From: Triglochin maritima
Lineage: Eukaryota > Streptophyta > Magnoliopsida > Alismatales > Juncaginaceae
Assembly: GCA_963682175.1 (NCBI GenBank)
Contig: OY821790.1
Coordinates: 12,501-76,500 of the forward strand
DNA: 64,000 nucleotides
Direction: 5' to 3'
Under the pieces are notes generated by a model that was not told the DNA's origin, did no database searches, and worked only from the letters and a program-made list of their open reading frames with translations. Positions 10,527 through 21,440 of this stretch are shown here, piece by piece. How positions within the stretch are numbered: the stretch's first letter is position 1; the number at the start of each line of letters is the position of its first letter. The translations under genes were made by a program, and so were the position numbers.

Positions 10527-12625
10527 ATGGAAATTACTGCTCCATTGTCGGGGGCTCCCCTGAGCCACGAAAATCCTACACCAAATCTTACTGTTAGGGA
10601 GAATTCTCCCCCTCCAAACCCTCACCAATTTCAAAATAAGAAGATGGCTGAAAAAAGAGTGTCGTTCGCTGCTGCCACTCGTGCTACCAACCAACCCCCC
10701 AATTTTGAAGGAACTATACCGTTTAAGACTGCTGGGATCAGAGATGGTGTTCCAATTGTAGAATTCACTGAAGAGGAAATATATGTCATGAGTGCTCCTT
10801 TCAGATGGAGTCTAATAGGAAAGTTCAATGGAATGAGGTCTAGCCTTGCTGAAATTCAGACGTTTGTTGACAATTTGTTGAACAAGACCAACTCATGTGA
10901 CCCAAGAGCAATTAATGCTAGGCACGTGATACTTCGATTCAGAATTAGAGAAGATTTCGTTAGAATCTGGTTAACTAGTAGTTGGATAATAGCTGGACAA
11001 CGGATTAGAGTGTTCAAATGGAGTCCCTACTTCAGACCCGGTCTGGAACCGATCACGGCCCCGGTGTGGATTGGCCTACCCAACTTAGAAGTCCACCTGT
11101 TTCACTCACAAGCCATTGCCTTAGTGGCCTCTACTGTTGGTAAATTCATTTGTGTAGCTAAAGAAGTTACTGAATTTACCAGACCTTTTTACTGCAAGGT
11201 TTGTGTTGAGATGGACTTAAGCAAACCTAGACCTGAACATATTTTCATCAAATTGGGAACTGAAATCAGGAAGCAAAACGTGGTTTATGAGAGGATTCCC
11301 CCATTTTGCTCCAAATGTGCCAAGGTTGGCCATTCACTGGAAAATTGTAGATTCAAAGACCAAGACAAAGAAAATAGTAAAGAAAAAATTGGGCAAGAGA
11401 AAGAAAAGGTTGTTGAAAAAATGGTTGAAATCAAGGAAAAGATTTTCAGGTACTCAAGCCAAGTGTAGACTGCAGCAAGTTCATCAAGAAATGGCCCATT
11501 TTCTGTAATTATTGTCAAAGAGTTGGTCATACTCAAGCCAAGTGTAGACTGCAGCAAGTTCATCAAGAAAAAACTCAAACAACTCATGTCAAACTTGTCA
11601 AGAAGAAATTAAATTTGAATTCAGTTATTGAACAGCAAAAGAAAGTATAGAAACCAAAAACTATGCCTAATATTGATGAAGTTGAAATTGCAACCAAAGA
11701 TCCCAAGGAAATTCAGAAACATGGTCAAAAGAAAGGGAAGGAAACACCAGGTCAATCAGCTGGCACATCTGGTAATGGTTATGTTCAGTTAAAGAACACA
11801 TTCGATATTCTTGAAAAAGCAAATGAAGAAAATCCAAGTAATGAAAAAATCACTCAATTGCAAGACTCACATCAAGTTAGGACGAATTCTGACACAGAAG
11901 TGGAAGAAGAATTTATTGCTGATCAAAATATTCAGGAAAAATCAAAGAATTCAGAACCTCTCCAAGAACAAGGCATAGAACACGACACACCTATAATTCA
12001 GAAGCAATTTGATGCTGCATCTCTCAAATCCAAACAAGAAGCAGTCATAAATGTGGAAAAAACTCCTGAAAAAAGCAAAGAATATACCACCAAGTCTCAA
12101 TTTTCTACACCAAGAAGTCAAAATTCTTCGAGGAAACACAAGGGGAAAAAACTATCACAAAAAGCACTCACCCTGCTAGAAGAATCAGAAGACCATATTC
12201 AGCAAATAAAAATGAGAGGAATTGTGCAGCATGTTAATCTCAGAGACGCTATCCAAAGATACGTAGATGGAGGATGTTCTAAACCAGAAGCTATCAATAA
12301 AGCTAAAACCGATTACAAACACAGTAATAAAAGGAAAAAAACCTTGACTGAAAATACAGGAGCACCAAACATCCAATCTGAACCAACAGGAGACACCACT
12401 GAACTAAGTTCATCTCAAGAAGAAGATTTTAATACAGGGGATGGAGAATTTGTTGATGAAGAAGATTCCACTAATGATGATTCCAAAGAAGATCCATCTT
12501 TCTCCCCAGACATACCTCTCAACGATATTATTCCACGCCAACATTCTTCTCTAATTTCTATCACAAATAGCAAGGGTCCAAGAACCTCCATCAGATTGCA
12601 AAAAAAAGAAGAAATTTGTTATTAA
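10527..12625 (+). pseudogene. LINE 2 ORF1, DUF4283 and CCHC nucleic-acid-binding protein (broken)
   Basis: The start is taken as ATG 10527. The first segment (to ~11450) carries a DUF4283-like domain and a CCHC knuckle CSKCAKVGHSLENC. Then a partial duplication of 79-bp period (40-bp copies at 11452-11491 and 11531-11570) throws the reading out of frame, giving a stop at 11468. The other frame, open from about 11492, encodes a second knuckle CNYCQRVGHTQAKC and is stopped by TAG at 11648-11650. It then runs from ATG 11663 to TAA 12623-12625 as a charged, acidic C-terminal region with an S-K-E-D-P-S-F-S-P motif matching LINE 1 ORF1. The last stop overlaps the ORF2 start as TAATG. Confidence 0.85.
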
Positions 12626-15600
12626 TGAATCATAAGATCATGATTTCGAATTGTAGAGGTATAGCCAATCATCCAACCATTCATTATCTCAGGAAAAGCA
12701 TTAGAGATCATGATATCAAAAATTTTGGAATCTTTGATCCAAAAGGTAACATGGATAAAATTGACAGAATTGGTTTAAGGATTGGTCTCACCAATCATTT
12801 TTCCAATATGAACAACAAAATCTGGATATTCTAGAATCCTACTATCTCTCTCTCTGTACAGCAAAATTCTGATAAGTACATTAATAGCCACATCACTCTT
12901 AATTCAGGTATGATCCAATTCACTATTGTTTATGGGCAAATTGACTATCCAATTCGCAGGAATCTCTGGGAGGAAATCCAGCAAATTAGTGAAGAAACTC
13001 AATTTCCTTGGTTAATTGGGGGAGACTTTAATGCTATGTTATCTTCTGACAATAAAATTGGAGGAACTTCTTTCAATCATAGATCTTCTCTCGAATTTTA
13101 TTATGCTATTAACTCTGCCGGCCTTATTCAATCTAAAGCTACTGGGGAGGTTTTATCTTGGTGTAATGGAAGGCAAGCTTGGGATAGAATTTCTGAGAAA
13201 CTTGACTGGGTATTTGTCAATTCTGACTGGCTTTCTAAGTACCCAAATATTATTACTCATTATGGAGAAAGGTTATGTTCTGATCACTCCTCTATGCTTA
13301 TTTATACTGAGACTGAAATACACAAAAGACCCACTTGTTTTAAATTCCAAAACATGTGGATTCATCACAACAGTTTTTTCTCTTATGTTAAAACTCACTG
13401 GGCTGGAAACTATGGTAACAATGCTCTTCAAAATCTAAGTGTTAAACTTATTCGCTTGAAGTACAAGCTGAAAATATGGAATAAGGAACAATTTGGCAAT
13501 ATTGATGCTAGAGAGAAATCTGAACAGAAAGTAATTGCTGACCTTGAAAATAAACTCAATTACCATTGGGATGAAAATGAGTGGAATAATCTTATGCAAT
13601 TGAAAACTGATTATATTACCACTCTTGCCCAACAAGAAAAATTCTATATGCAAAAATCTAGAACCAACTCGATTATTGAAGGTGATCGAAACACTAAATA
13701 TTTTCATGCTCTTGCATCCTACAAAAAAAAAGAGTCTTGTGCCAATCTTCTCCTTGAAAATGATATCTATCAGAATGATATCACTTATCTAGAGCAATGT
13801 GGCATATTCTACTTTAAAAATCTTCTTACTGGCACTACCATGTCTTCCCCTCCTAATACTCTTCTTGAGCTTATTCCCAGTTTGGTGACATATGAGGATA
13901 ATTCAATGCTTATTGGCACTCCTAGTGATTCTGAAATTAAAGAAACAGTTTTTTCTATACCTACTGATAGTGCCCCCGGACCAGATGGTTTTTCTAGTCT
14001 TTTTTATCAAAAGTGTTGGCCTATTGTTGCTGAAGATGTTATTGCTGCTATGAAAGATTTCTTCGTAAATGTTCACTTGCCTAGAGCTTATCGATCTAAT
14101 TTCATTGCCTTAATACCCAAGAAGAACAAAATTACAAGCTTTGTTGAAACAAGACCCATTGGCCTTTGTAATGTCTCCTACAAGATTATCTCTAAACTCC
14201 TTACAAAGAGACTTGGTACTATTCTTCCTAAATTGATATCTCCCAATCAAGGAGCTTTTGTTGAAGAAAGAAATATTCAAGAGAATATAGGGCTTGTGCA
14301 GGATTTGGTTCAGCATATTGATAATCAAGTGGACGGGTATAATGTTATTTTTAAACTCGACATGGAGAAAGCTTTTGATAGATTGGATTGGAATTTTCTC
14401 GTTAAAGTTCTGACTAAATTTGGATTCAGTAATCAGTGGATTCAAATGATCAAGGTGTGCATAATGAACAATCACTTTGCTCTCCTGCTGAATGGTACTT
14501 CTAGTAGCTTTTTTTCTAATTCTAGAGGAATCAGACAAGGAGATGCATTATCTCCTTATTTGTTTATTATGGCTGAAGAAGTGTTGAGCAGAGGTCTTAT
14601 TAAATTGGTTGCTGATAACCATATCATGAGATACAAAGGTCATTTCAAGTGCCCTATTATTAGTCACCTATTTTTTGCTGATGACACCATAATCTTCACT
14701 AGGGGCAGAAAAGCTAGCTTGAACAAACTCATGGAATTTTTGGATTCTTATCAAAGCTTCTCTGGTCAAAAAATCAATAAAGATAAGAGTCAATTTTTTA
14801 TATCCACCAAAGCTCCAGCTAGGAGAATTAATAACATTCACTGCCTTACTGGCATTAAAAAAGGAAAGCTTCCTTTCACTTATCTTGGTTGTCCAGTTTT
14901 TAAAGGATTGAACAAAGTGAAGTATTATGAAGACCTTGTCAGAAAGATTCAGGCTAAATTAGCTGGATGGCAAGCCAAACTCCTTTCTCAAGCTGGAAGA
15001 AAGGTTCTTATTGAAGCTGTGCTTTGCAGCATGCCCATTCATATTCTCTCTGTTCACCATGTTCCTAAGAAAATCCTTACTAGGATTGAAAGCATTATGG
15101 CAAATTTTTATTGGGGTTCCACTATTCAAAAACAGAAGAAACATTGGATTTCTTGGGATAAATTATGCAAACCAAAAGATGAAGGAGGGATTGGAATCAA
15201 ATCTCTTGATGAAGTCATGACTGCCCTTAGAATGAAATTTTCATGGAGAATTCAGCAGGGTGACTCTCTCTATTCTAACTACATGAAGAGTAAATATGGT
15301 GACTTTAATTCACAATACAGAAGACAACCTGCAGCTTGGAATCAATTAAAACATGCTTGGAATCTTGTCTCTCCTCAGTTGCAATGGATTATTGGTAAAT
15401 GTAACATCAATTTCTGGAGTCATAATTGGTTAGATAGAGGAAAAATTGAAGAGGTGATGGTGGTTCCTACTGCTATTTCTGATCTTTCAGTCAATGAAGT
15501 TCTTGAGGATAATTTTTTTCTCAACATGTTGAATTTACCACAAGACTATATGGATGATATCAAACATGGAAGTTATAAAATTTCTGATGTTGAAGACCCT

Positions 15601-16730
15601 TTCTACTGGAAGCATACTACCTCTGGAATTCTAACTGTGAAAAGTGCTTATAATGTGATCAGAAAAAAATCTAATGTTAAAGCATGGGGCAAAGGAATTT
15701 GACATGTTAATCTTCCACCAATTATCTCCCACTTTATGATTAAATTCTGTTGGAAAAGACTGCCATTGGATGATCAATTGTACAAATTTCAAATCAGCGG
15801 AGCTTCTAAATGTCATTGTTGTCTCAATTCAGATAATGAAACCTTTGAACACCTGTTTTTTGATAGTGAAATTAGCCATGCTGCATGAAAGTGGTATAAT
15901 ACTTACTTTCCTACTGAGCCTATTAGCTTTGATGGAGTGGTTAATGACCTTCTCTCCCTTAATCATAAGCAAAACAGATATTACATCTTGAGAAGGTTAT
16001 TATGTTCTTGTGTTCTTTGGGAAATCTGGAAATCCAGAAATGATAATAAATATGGCAATAAGAACATAAACCCCAATTCTATGAAGTTCAAGGTGCAGCA
16101 ATGGGTGATGACTATCAACAGAAATATCAATGTAAACAGCTCCTGTACCACTTCCGAGCTACAACACCTTAAGAACCTTGGTGTCACTCAACAAGACTTT
16201 TTTGTGCCACATTATAAAATATTTCATTGGGTGAAACCTCCTACTGGATTACTTAAACTTAATACTGATGGTGCTTCCAAAGGTAATCCAGGTATTTCAG
16301 GAGGTGGTGGTGCTCTTAGAAATCAAATGGGGAATCTCATTTTTGCTTATCACTCCTTCTATGGGTATACCACAAATATGATTGCTGAATTTAGAGCTCT
16401 TATTGATGGATTGAAGATTTGCAGTCAACGTGGCCTCAATAATATAATTGTTGAAACTTATTCCCAAAGTTTGGTTGATATTCTCCACCAAAAAAACATC
16501 ACAATTGTTCTCTCAACAGATTCTGGAATGCTTACAAAAAAGTGGATTCTTGTATCCTTACTATCCAACATCAATACAGGGAAGCAAATGGATTAGCTGA
16601 TCATTTAGCTAACCTTGGTATTCAACATCAAGGGAATCATATATATTATGCTACTAATGATTTGGATAATCGTGCCAAAGGCTTTCTTCTTACGGATAAG
16701 CAACAACTTCCATGTATTAGATTTTGTTAA
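12625..16730 (+). pseudogene. LINE 2 ORF2, endonuclease, reverse transcriptase, RNase H (broken)
   Basis: It begins at ATG 12625, overlapping the ORF1 stop. In-frame stops lie at 12832 (TAG), 15700 (TGA) and 15886 (TGA); a frameshift near 16535 moves the end to the frame closing at 16730. The longest open piece is 12910-15702. The endonuclease keeps the Asn, GDFN, LDW and SDH motifs, but the usual catalytic Glu is Asp (FDPK, against VEPK in LINE 1). The RT has RQGDALSP and FADD near residue 685. The zf-RVT cluster CHCC...HLFFD is present. RNase H has NTDGA and AEFRA, but the third catalytic acid is lost (ETYSQ against ESDSK). Both TGA codons fall where LINE 1 has Trp. Confidence 0.9.
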
Positions 16731-16768
16731 TCTAATACTTTACCTTGCTCTGCAGAATATTCTAGGTT

Positions 16769-16858
16769 TTGGCACAAGTCTTGCAAAGCATTGGCTAGCC
16801 AAACATGGAACCGATCAAATTACTCAAATTTTGAGTAATTTGATCGGAAATGGGAAGT
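16769..16858 (+). ncRNA. Structured 3'-UTR motif, copy D (LINE 2)
   Basis: Outer helix TTGGC/GCCAA (16769-16773 with 16798-16802); hairpin arms 16811-16828 and 16830-16847 are perfectly complementary over 18 bases, then GGAAATGGGAAGT. Several stem pairs differ from copies A, B, E and F on both sides at once. Confidence 0.68.
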
Positions 16859-16987
16859 TCTCTTCTTCTTCTTATTCTCTGCAACTCACTCTTGTGCATT
16901 CTAATTCTCTTTATGTTGCACCTACAATACTTTCAAAATCTGCTTGCTCAATAAGAGGAATTTAATAAGCTCTGATTTCTTCAATTG

Positions 16988-17075
16988 TTGGCACAAGCAT
17001 TGCTTGGCATCGACTAGCCAAACTGGGAACCGATCAAGCCAATCCTTGGGATTGGTTTGGTCGGAAATGGGAAGT
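16988..17075 (+). ncRNA. Structured 3'-UTR motif, copy E (LINE 2)
   Basis: Outer helix TTGGC/GCCAA (16988-16992 with 17017-17021); hairpin 17030-17045 with 17049-17064, 16 pairs with two G-U wobbles and a 3-nt loop; ends GGAAATGGGAAGT. Confidence 0.68.
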
Positions 17076-17373
17076 CACATTCTTCATTCCTACCTTATAT
17101 TTCTTACTGCTAAGATTGGAACTTTTCATCTGTTTCCTCAGCTTCACAGATCTTTGTTTCTGTTAGGGGCATGGATGGCACACTTAAGTCTATTGGACTT
17201 CCTGGCTGCTGGGCTTACTAAATGGCCTACTCATTTATCATTTACTGCCGACACAATCTCTAGAACTCTTCTTTGATACAATGCATCATTCAATCATCTC
17301 AGGATCTCCACAATGTCAACTTGATTATCTCACCTCTTTGTGATGCTTGGTTTTACCTAGGTTTCTCTCTTAA

Positions 17374-17461
17374 TTGGCACAAGTTTTACAACGCATCGGC
17401 TAGCCATTATGGGAACCGGCCAAATCAATTTCATAGATTGATTTGGTCGGCAATGGGAAGT
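17374..17461 (+). ncRNA. Structured 3'-UTR motif, copy F (LINE 2)
   Basis: Outer helix TGGC/GCCA (17375-17378 with 17403-17406); hairpin 17416-17430 with 17436-17450; ends GGCAATGGGAAGT. Confidence 0.66.
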
Positions 17462-17829
17462 TACTCTTCATTTAAGCTCTTTATATTCTTTCCATTTTAC
17501 TCTTGAATATTTCACAACTATGGATTTCTCTCCCATCATTCCTATGGACATTTTAGGAGTTATCGAAGAAAGACTGATTCAATTTGGGCCCAGGCTGACC
17601 AGGATGACGCTACATCAATTCAGTTGTTGTTTTGGAGCCAATTTCTTGTTGGATACATATTCATTTGGGCTGGATCATTGGGCTGGAAGATCACTTTCTG
17701 GATCATACTATCACTCTGAGCTCAAGAGACTTTGGAAAATGGGCTCACGTTCTATCAATGTTAAATCCTTTCATTAAGGAGATGGCTTTTCCTAGCTACC
17801 CCCACTATGTTTTTTCACCATCACCTTGG

Positions 17830-17947
17830 ATTTAACTAGCCTTGATGGCGTTTCTTGTAGTCACATCTGTTTAGCTCACCCTCGAGCAAACAACTTTCGT
17901 ATTTGTTGACATGCATTTATAAAAGAGAAGTGACTTGGGGGGAAAAA
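17830..17947 (+). promoter_or_regulatory. LINE 2 3' terminus: hairpins, TATA-like box, A tail
   Basis: Same order as the LINE 1 end: a GCC/GGC hairpin near 17839-17850, a GCTC/GAGC hairpin near 17873-17887, a TTTATAAAAG box near 17916-17925, a GTGACTTGGGG stretch and AAAAA, then CCCTAAA. Conservation between two diverged LINEs suggests function. Confidence 0.5.
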
Positions 17948-18328
17948 CCCTAAACCCTAAAACCCTAAACCCTAAACCATAAACCCTAAAAAACCCTAAA
18001 CCCTAAACCCTAAAAAAACCCTAAACCTTAAACACTAAACCCTAAAAAAACCCTAAAACCCTAAACCCTAAACCCTAAACCCTAAAACCCTAAACCCTAA
18101 AACCATAAAACCCGAAAACCTAAACCCTAACCCCTAACCCCTAAACCCTAACCCCTAACCTGAACCCCTAACCTTGAACCCTAAACCCTAAACCCTAAAA
18201 AACCCTAAAAAAACCCTAAAACCCTAAAAACCCTAAAAAACCCTAAACCCTAAAAAAGCCTAAACCCTAAACCCTAAAACCCTAAACCTAAAACCCTAAC
18301 CCCTAACCCTAAAACCCTAAACCCTAAA
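17948..18328 (+). repeat. Telomere-type array 3, (CCCTAAA)n with variants
   Basis: About 380 bp of degenerate CCCTAAA units directly after the LINE 2 A tail, C-rich strand on top. It grades into satellite sequence; shorter telomere-type islands follow at about 18360-18447 and 19079-19168, and both end in a few units of the opposite strand sense. Confidence 0.93.
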
Positions 18329-21300
18329 TTTTGCTAAGAAATGAAAGGTTTTGATTAAAAAAACCCTAAAAACTAAACCCTGAAAAACCCTAAAATAACC
18401 CTAAACCCTAAAATAACCATAAACCCATTTGTTTAGGGTTTAGGGTTCAGTTTTTTATAATGTGAAGACAATATAAAAATAACCAACGGGGTGATCCCAT
18501 TTTGGTTAGGATGTAAAATATAAAAAAAATGTTAATTAGAACAAACAATTATGGTTATATAATATTGTGTCGGCAGACTTAAAAATTCGAGATCTTCGCA
18601 AAATAGATGTCAATTATAGAGGAAAGAAACTCTACAATGCAAAAAAACTTCAAATAATTCAAAACAATGGATCTATTGTGATATCACATGATATGAAAAG
18701 CCTCCCATGATAGAACCCCCTGCTGTATTTTTGGCCAAGCATTGATACATCGAAATACAACTTCAGAGGAGAGTGGTTATTGACAAAGCAATGTGATCCA
18801 ACGTGCGATTTAATTATTTTGTGGACATTAAAATAGAAACTTAAAATCCAAATTATGAATTTGGGGTTACTTCTTACATTATCCGAGATATGTTTCAAGT
18901 CATAATTCTTACTTTCTTATGATCAAGTCATAGGAAATTGTTATTTAATTTAGGAAGACCGATAAGCAACGTGGTGATCCCATTATGTAAGATGTGTTGG
19001 GCATATATGCCCCACACACAAATAAGCTACACTTGTAATTTCTTTTGCTAAGAAATGAAAGGTTTGGATTAAAAAAACACTAATCCCTAAACCCTAAAAA
19101 ACCCTAAAACCCTAAAATAACCCTAAACCCTAAAAACCCTAAACCCTAAACTTTGTTTAGGGTTTAGTTTTTTATAATGTGAAGACAATATAAAAATAAC
19201 CAACGGGGTGGTCCCATTTTGGTTAGGATGTAAAATATAAAAATAATGTTAATTAGAACAAACATTTATGGTTATATAATATTGTGTCGGCAGACTTAAA
19301 AATTCAAGATCTTCGCAAAATAGAAGTCAATTATAGAGGAAAGAAACTCTACAATGCCAAAAAACTTCAAATAATTCAAAACAATGGATCTATTGTGGTA
19401 TCACGTGATATGAAAAGCCTCCCATCACAGAACCCCCTGCTGTATTTTTGGCCTAGCATTGAAACATCGAAATACAACTTCAGAGGAAAGTGGTTATTGA
19501 CAAAGGAATGTGATCCAACGTGCGATTTAATTATTTTGTGGACTTTAAGATAGAAACTTAAAATCCAAATTATGAAATTGGGGTTATTTCTTACATTCTC
19601 CGAGATATGTTTCAAGTCATAATTCTTACTTTCTTATGATCAAGTCATAGGAAATTGTTATTTAATTTAGGAAGACCGATAACCAACGTGGTGATCCCAT
19701 TTTTGTTAGGATGCATAACAAAAAAATAATATTATTTTGAACAAACAATTATTGTTATGTAATATCATGTTGGCAAACTTAAAAATTCAAGGTCTTCACA
19801 AAATAGAAGTCAATTATAGAGGAAAGAAACTCTACAATGTGAAAAAACTTCAAATAATTCAAAAGAATGAATATGTTGTGGAATCACGTGATATGAAAAG
19901 TTTCCCATCACAGCGCCTATTGTATTTTTGGCCAAGCATTGAAACTTCTAATTACAACTTCAGAGGAAAGTGGTTCTTGACCTAGCAATGTGATTCGACG
20001 TGCGCTTTAATTATGTTGTGGAATTTAAGATAGAAACTTAAAATCCAAATCTTGAACATGGTGTTATTTCATACATTCTCCGTGATAAATTTCAAGTCAT
20101 AATTCTTACCTTCTTACATTCAAGTCATAGGAAATTGTTATTTATGTTATGAAGACCGATAACCAACAGGGTGATCCAATTTTTGTTAGGATGCAGAACA
20201 TAAAAATAATATTTTTTAGAACAAACTATTATTGCTATATAATATTGTGTCGGTAGACTTTAAAATTCAAAATCTTCGCAATATACAAGTCAATTATAAA
20301 GGGGAGGGACTTTACAGTGTGATAAAATTTCATCCAATTCAAAACAATGGATTATTGTTTTGAAATCTTTGTAACAATAATGCGAATATAATTTAAAAAT
20401 AACAAACGGGGTGGTCCCATTTTGGTTAGGATTTAAAATATAGAAATAATGTTAATTCAAACAAACAATTATCGTTATACAATATCATGTCGGCATACTT
20501 TAAATTTTGAGGTCTTCGCAAAATAGAAGTCAATTATAGAGGAAAAAACTCTACAATGTGAAAAAACTTCAAATAATTCAAAACTTTAGAACAAGCATTA
20601 GACCTTGAATTTATTTCGTCTAAAATTCAAGGTCTTCACAATATACAATTTTATTAAAAACAGAGGGGAATCTATGATGAAATAGAATTTCAAACAATTC
20701 AAACCAATGTATTATTGTGTTGAATTCTTTGAAACAATAATGTGAAGATAATATAAAAATAACAAACGGGGTGGTACCATTTTGGTGAGGATTTAAAATA
20801 TAACAATAATGTAAATTCGAATAAACAATTATTGTTATATAACATCATGTCGGCAGACTTAAAAATTCAAGGTCTTCGTAAATAGAAGTCAATTATAGGG
20901 GAAATGAACTCTACAATGTGAAAAAAATCAAATAATTCAAAACTTCAGAACAAGCATTAGACCTTGAATTTCTTTCCTCTAAAATTCAAGACCTTCGCTA
21001 TATACAGGTTATTTATAAACAGAAGGGACTCTACGGTGTGATAGAAGTTCAACCAATTCAAAACAATGGATTATTGTTTTGAATTCTTTGAAACAATAAT
21101 GCGAAAATAATATTAAAATAAAAAACGGGGTGGATCCATTTTGGTTAGGATTTAAAATATAAAAATAATGTTAATTCAAACAAACAATTATTGTTATATA
21201 ATATCGTGTTGGCAGACTTAAAAATTCAAGGGTTTCGCAAAATAGAAGCCAATTATAGAGTAAAGGAACTCTACAATGTTAAAAACTTCAAATAATTCAA

Positions 21301-21440
21301 AACCTCAGAACAAGCATTACCCCATGAATTTCTTTCCTCTAAAATTCAAGGTCTTCCCAATATTCAAGTTAATTATAAACAAAGGGACTCTACGATGTGA
21401 GAGAACTTAAAACAATTCAAAACATTTAATTATTATTTTA
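18329..21440 (+). repeat. AT-rich satellite, forward arm
   Basis: Tandem units recognisable by a block reading CGGGGTG-x-TCCCATTTTGGTTAGGAT, found near 18485, 19205, 19685, 20165, 20407, 20768 and 21126, then a TCGGCAGACTT block and a TATAGAGGAAAG block. Unit spacing is mostly about 240, 360 or 480 bp. Telomere-type repeats are mixed into its left part. Short ORFs recur with the units on both strands but carry stops in other copies, so I do not treat them as genes. Confidence 0.88.

Larger units (their letters stand above)
10228..17947 (+). mobile_element. L1-type LINE 2, end to end (degenerate)
   Basis: A 7.7-kb LINE in the same orientation as LINE 1: 5' UTR (10228-10526), ORF1, ORF2, 3' UTR with three structured motifs, terminal hairpins and a five-base A tail. 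Telomere-type repeats flank it on both sides in the same strand sense. It is clearly diverged from LINE 1 but collinear with it. It carries several stop codons and frameshifts, so it cannot encode intact proteins. No other DNA separates it from the telomere-type repeats at either end. Confidence 0.93.

Noticed and set aside
10320..10694. 124-aa minus-strand ORF over the LINE 2 5' UTR.
   Set aside because: Overlaps the 5' UTR and the ORF1 start, low-complexity basic composition, no homologous ORF elsewhere.
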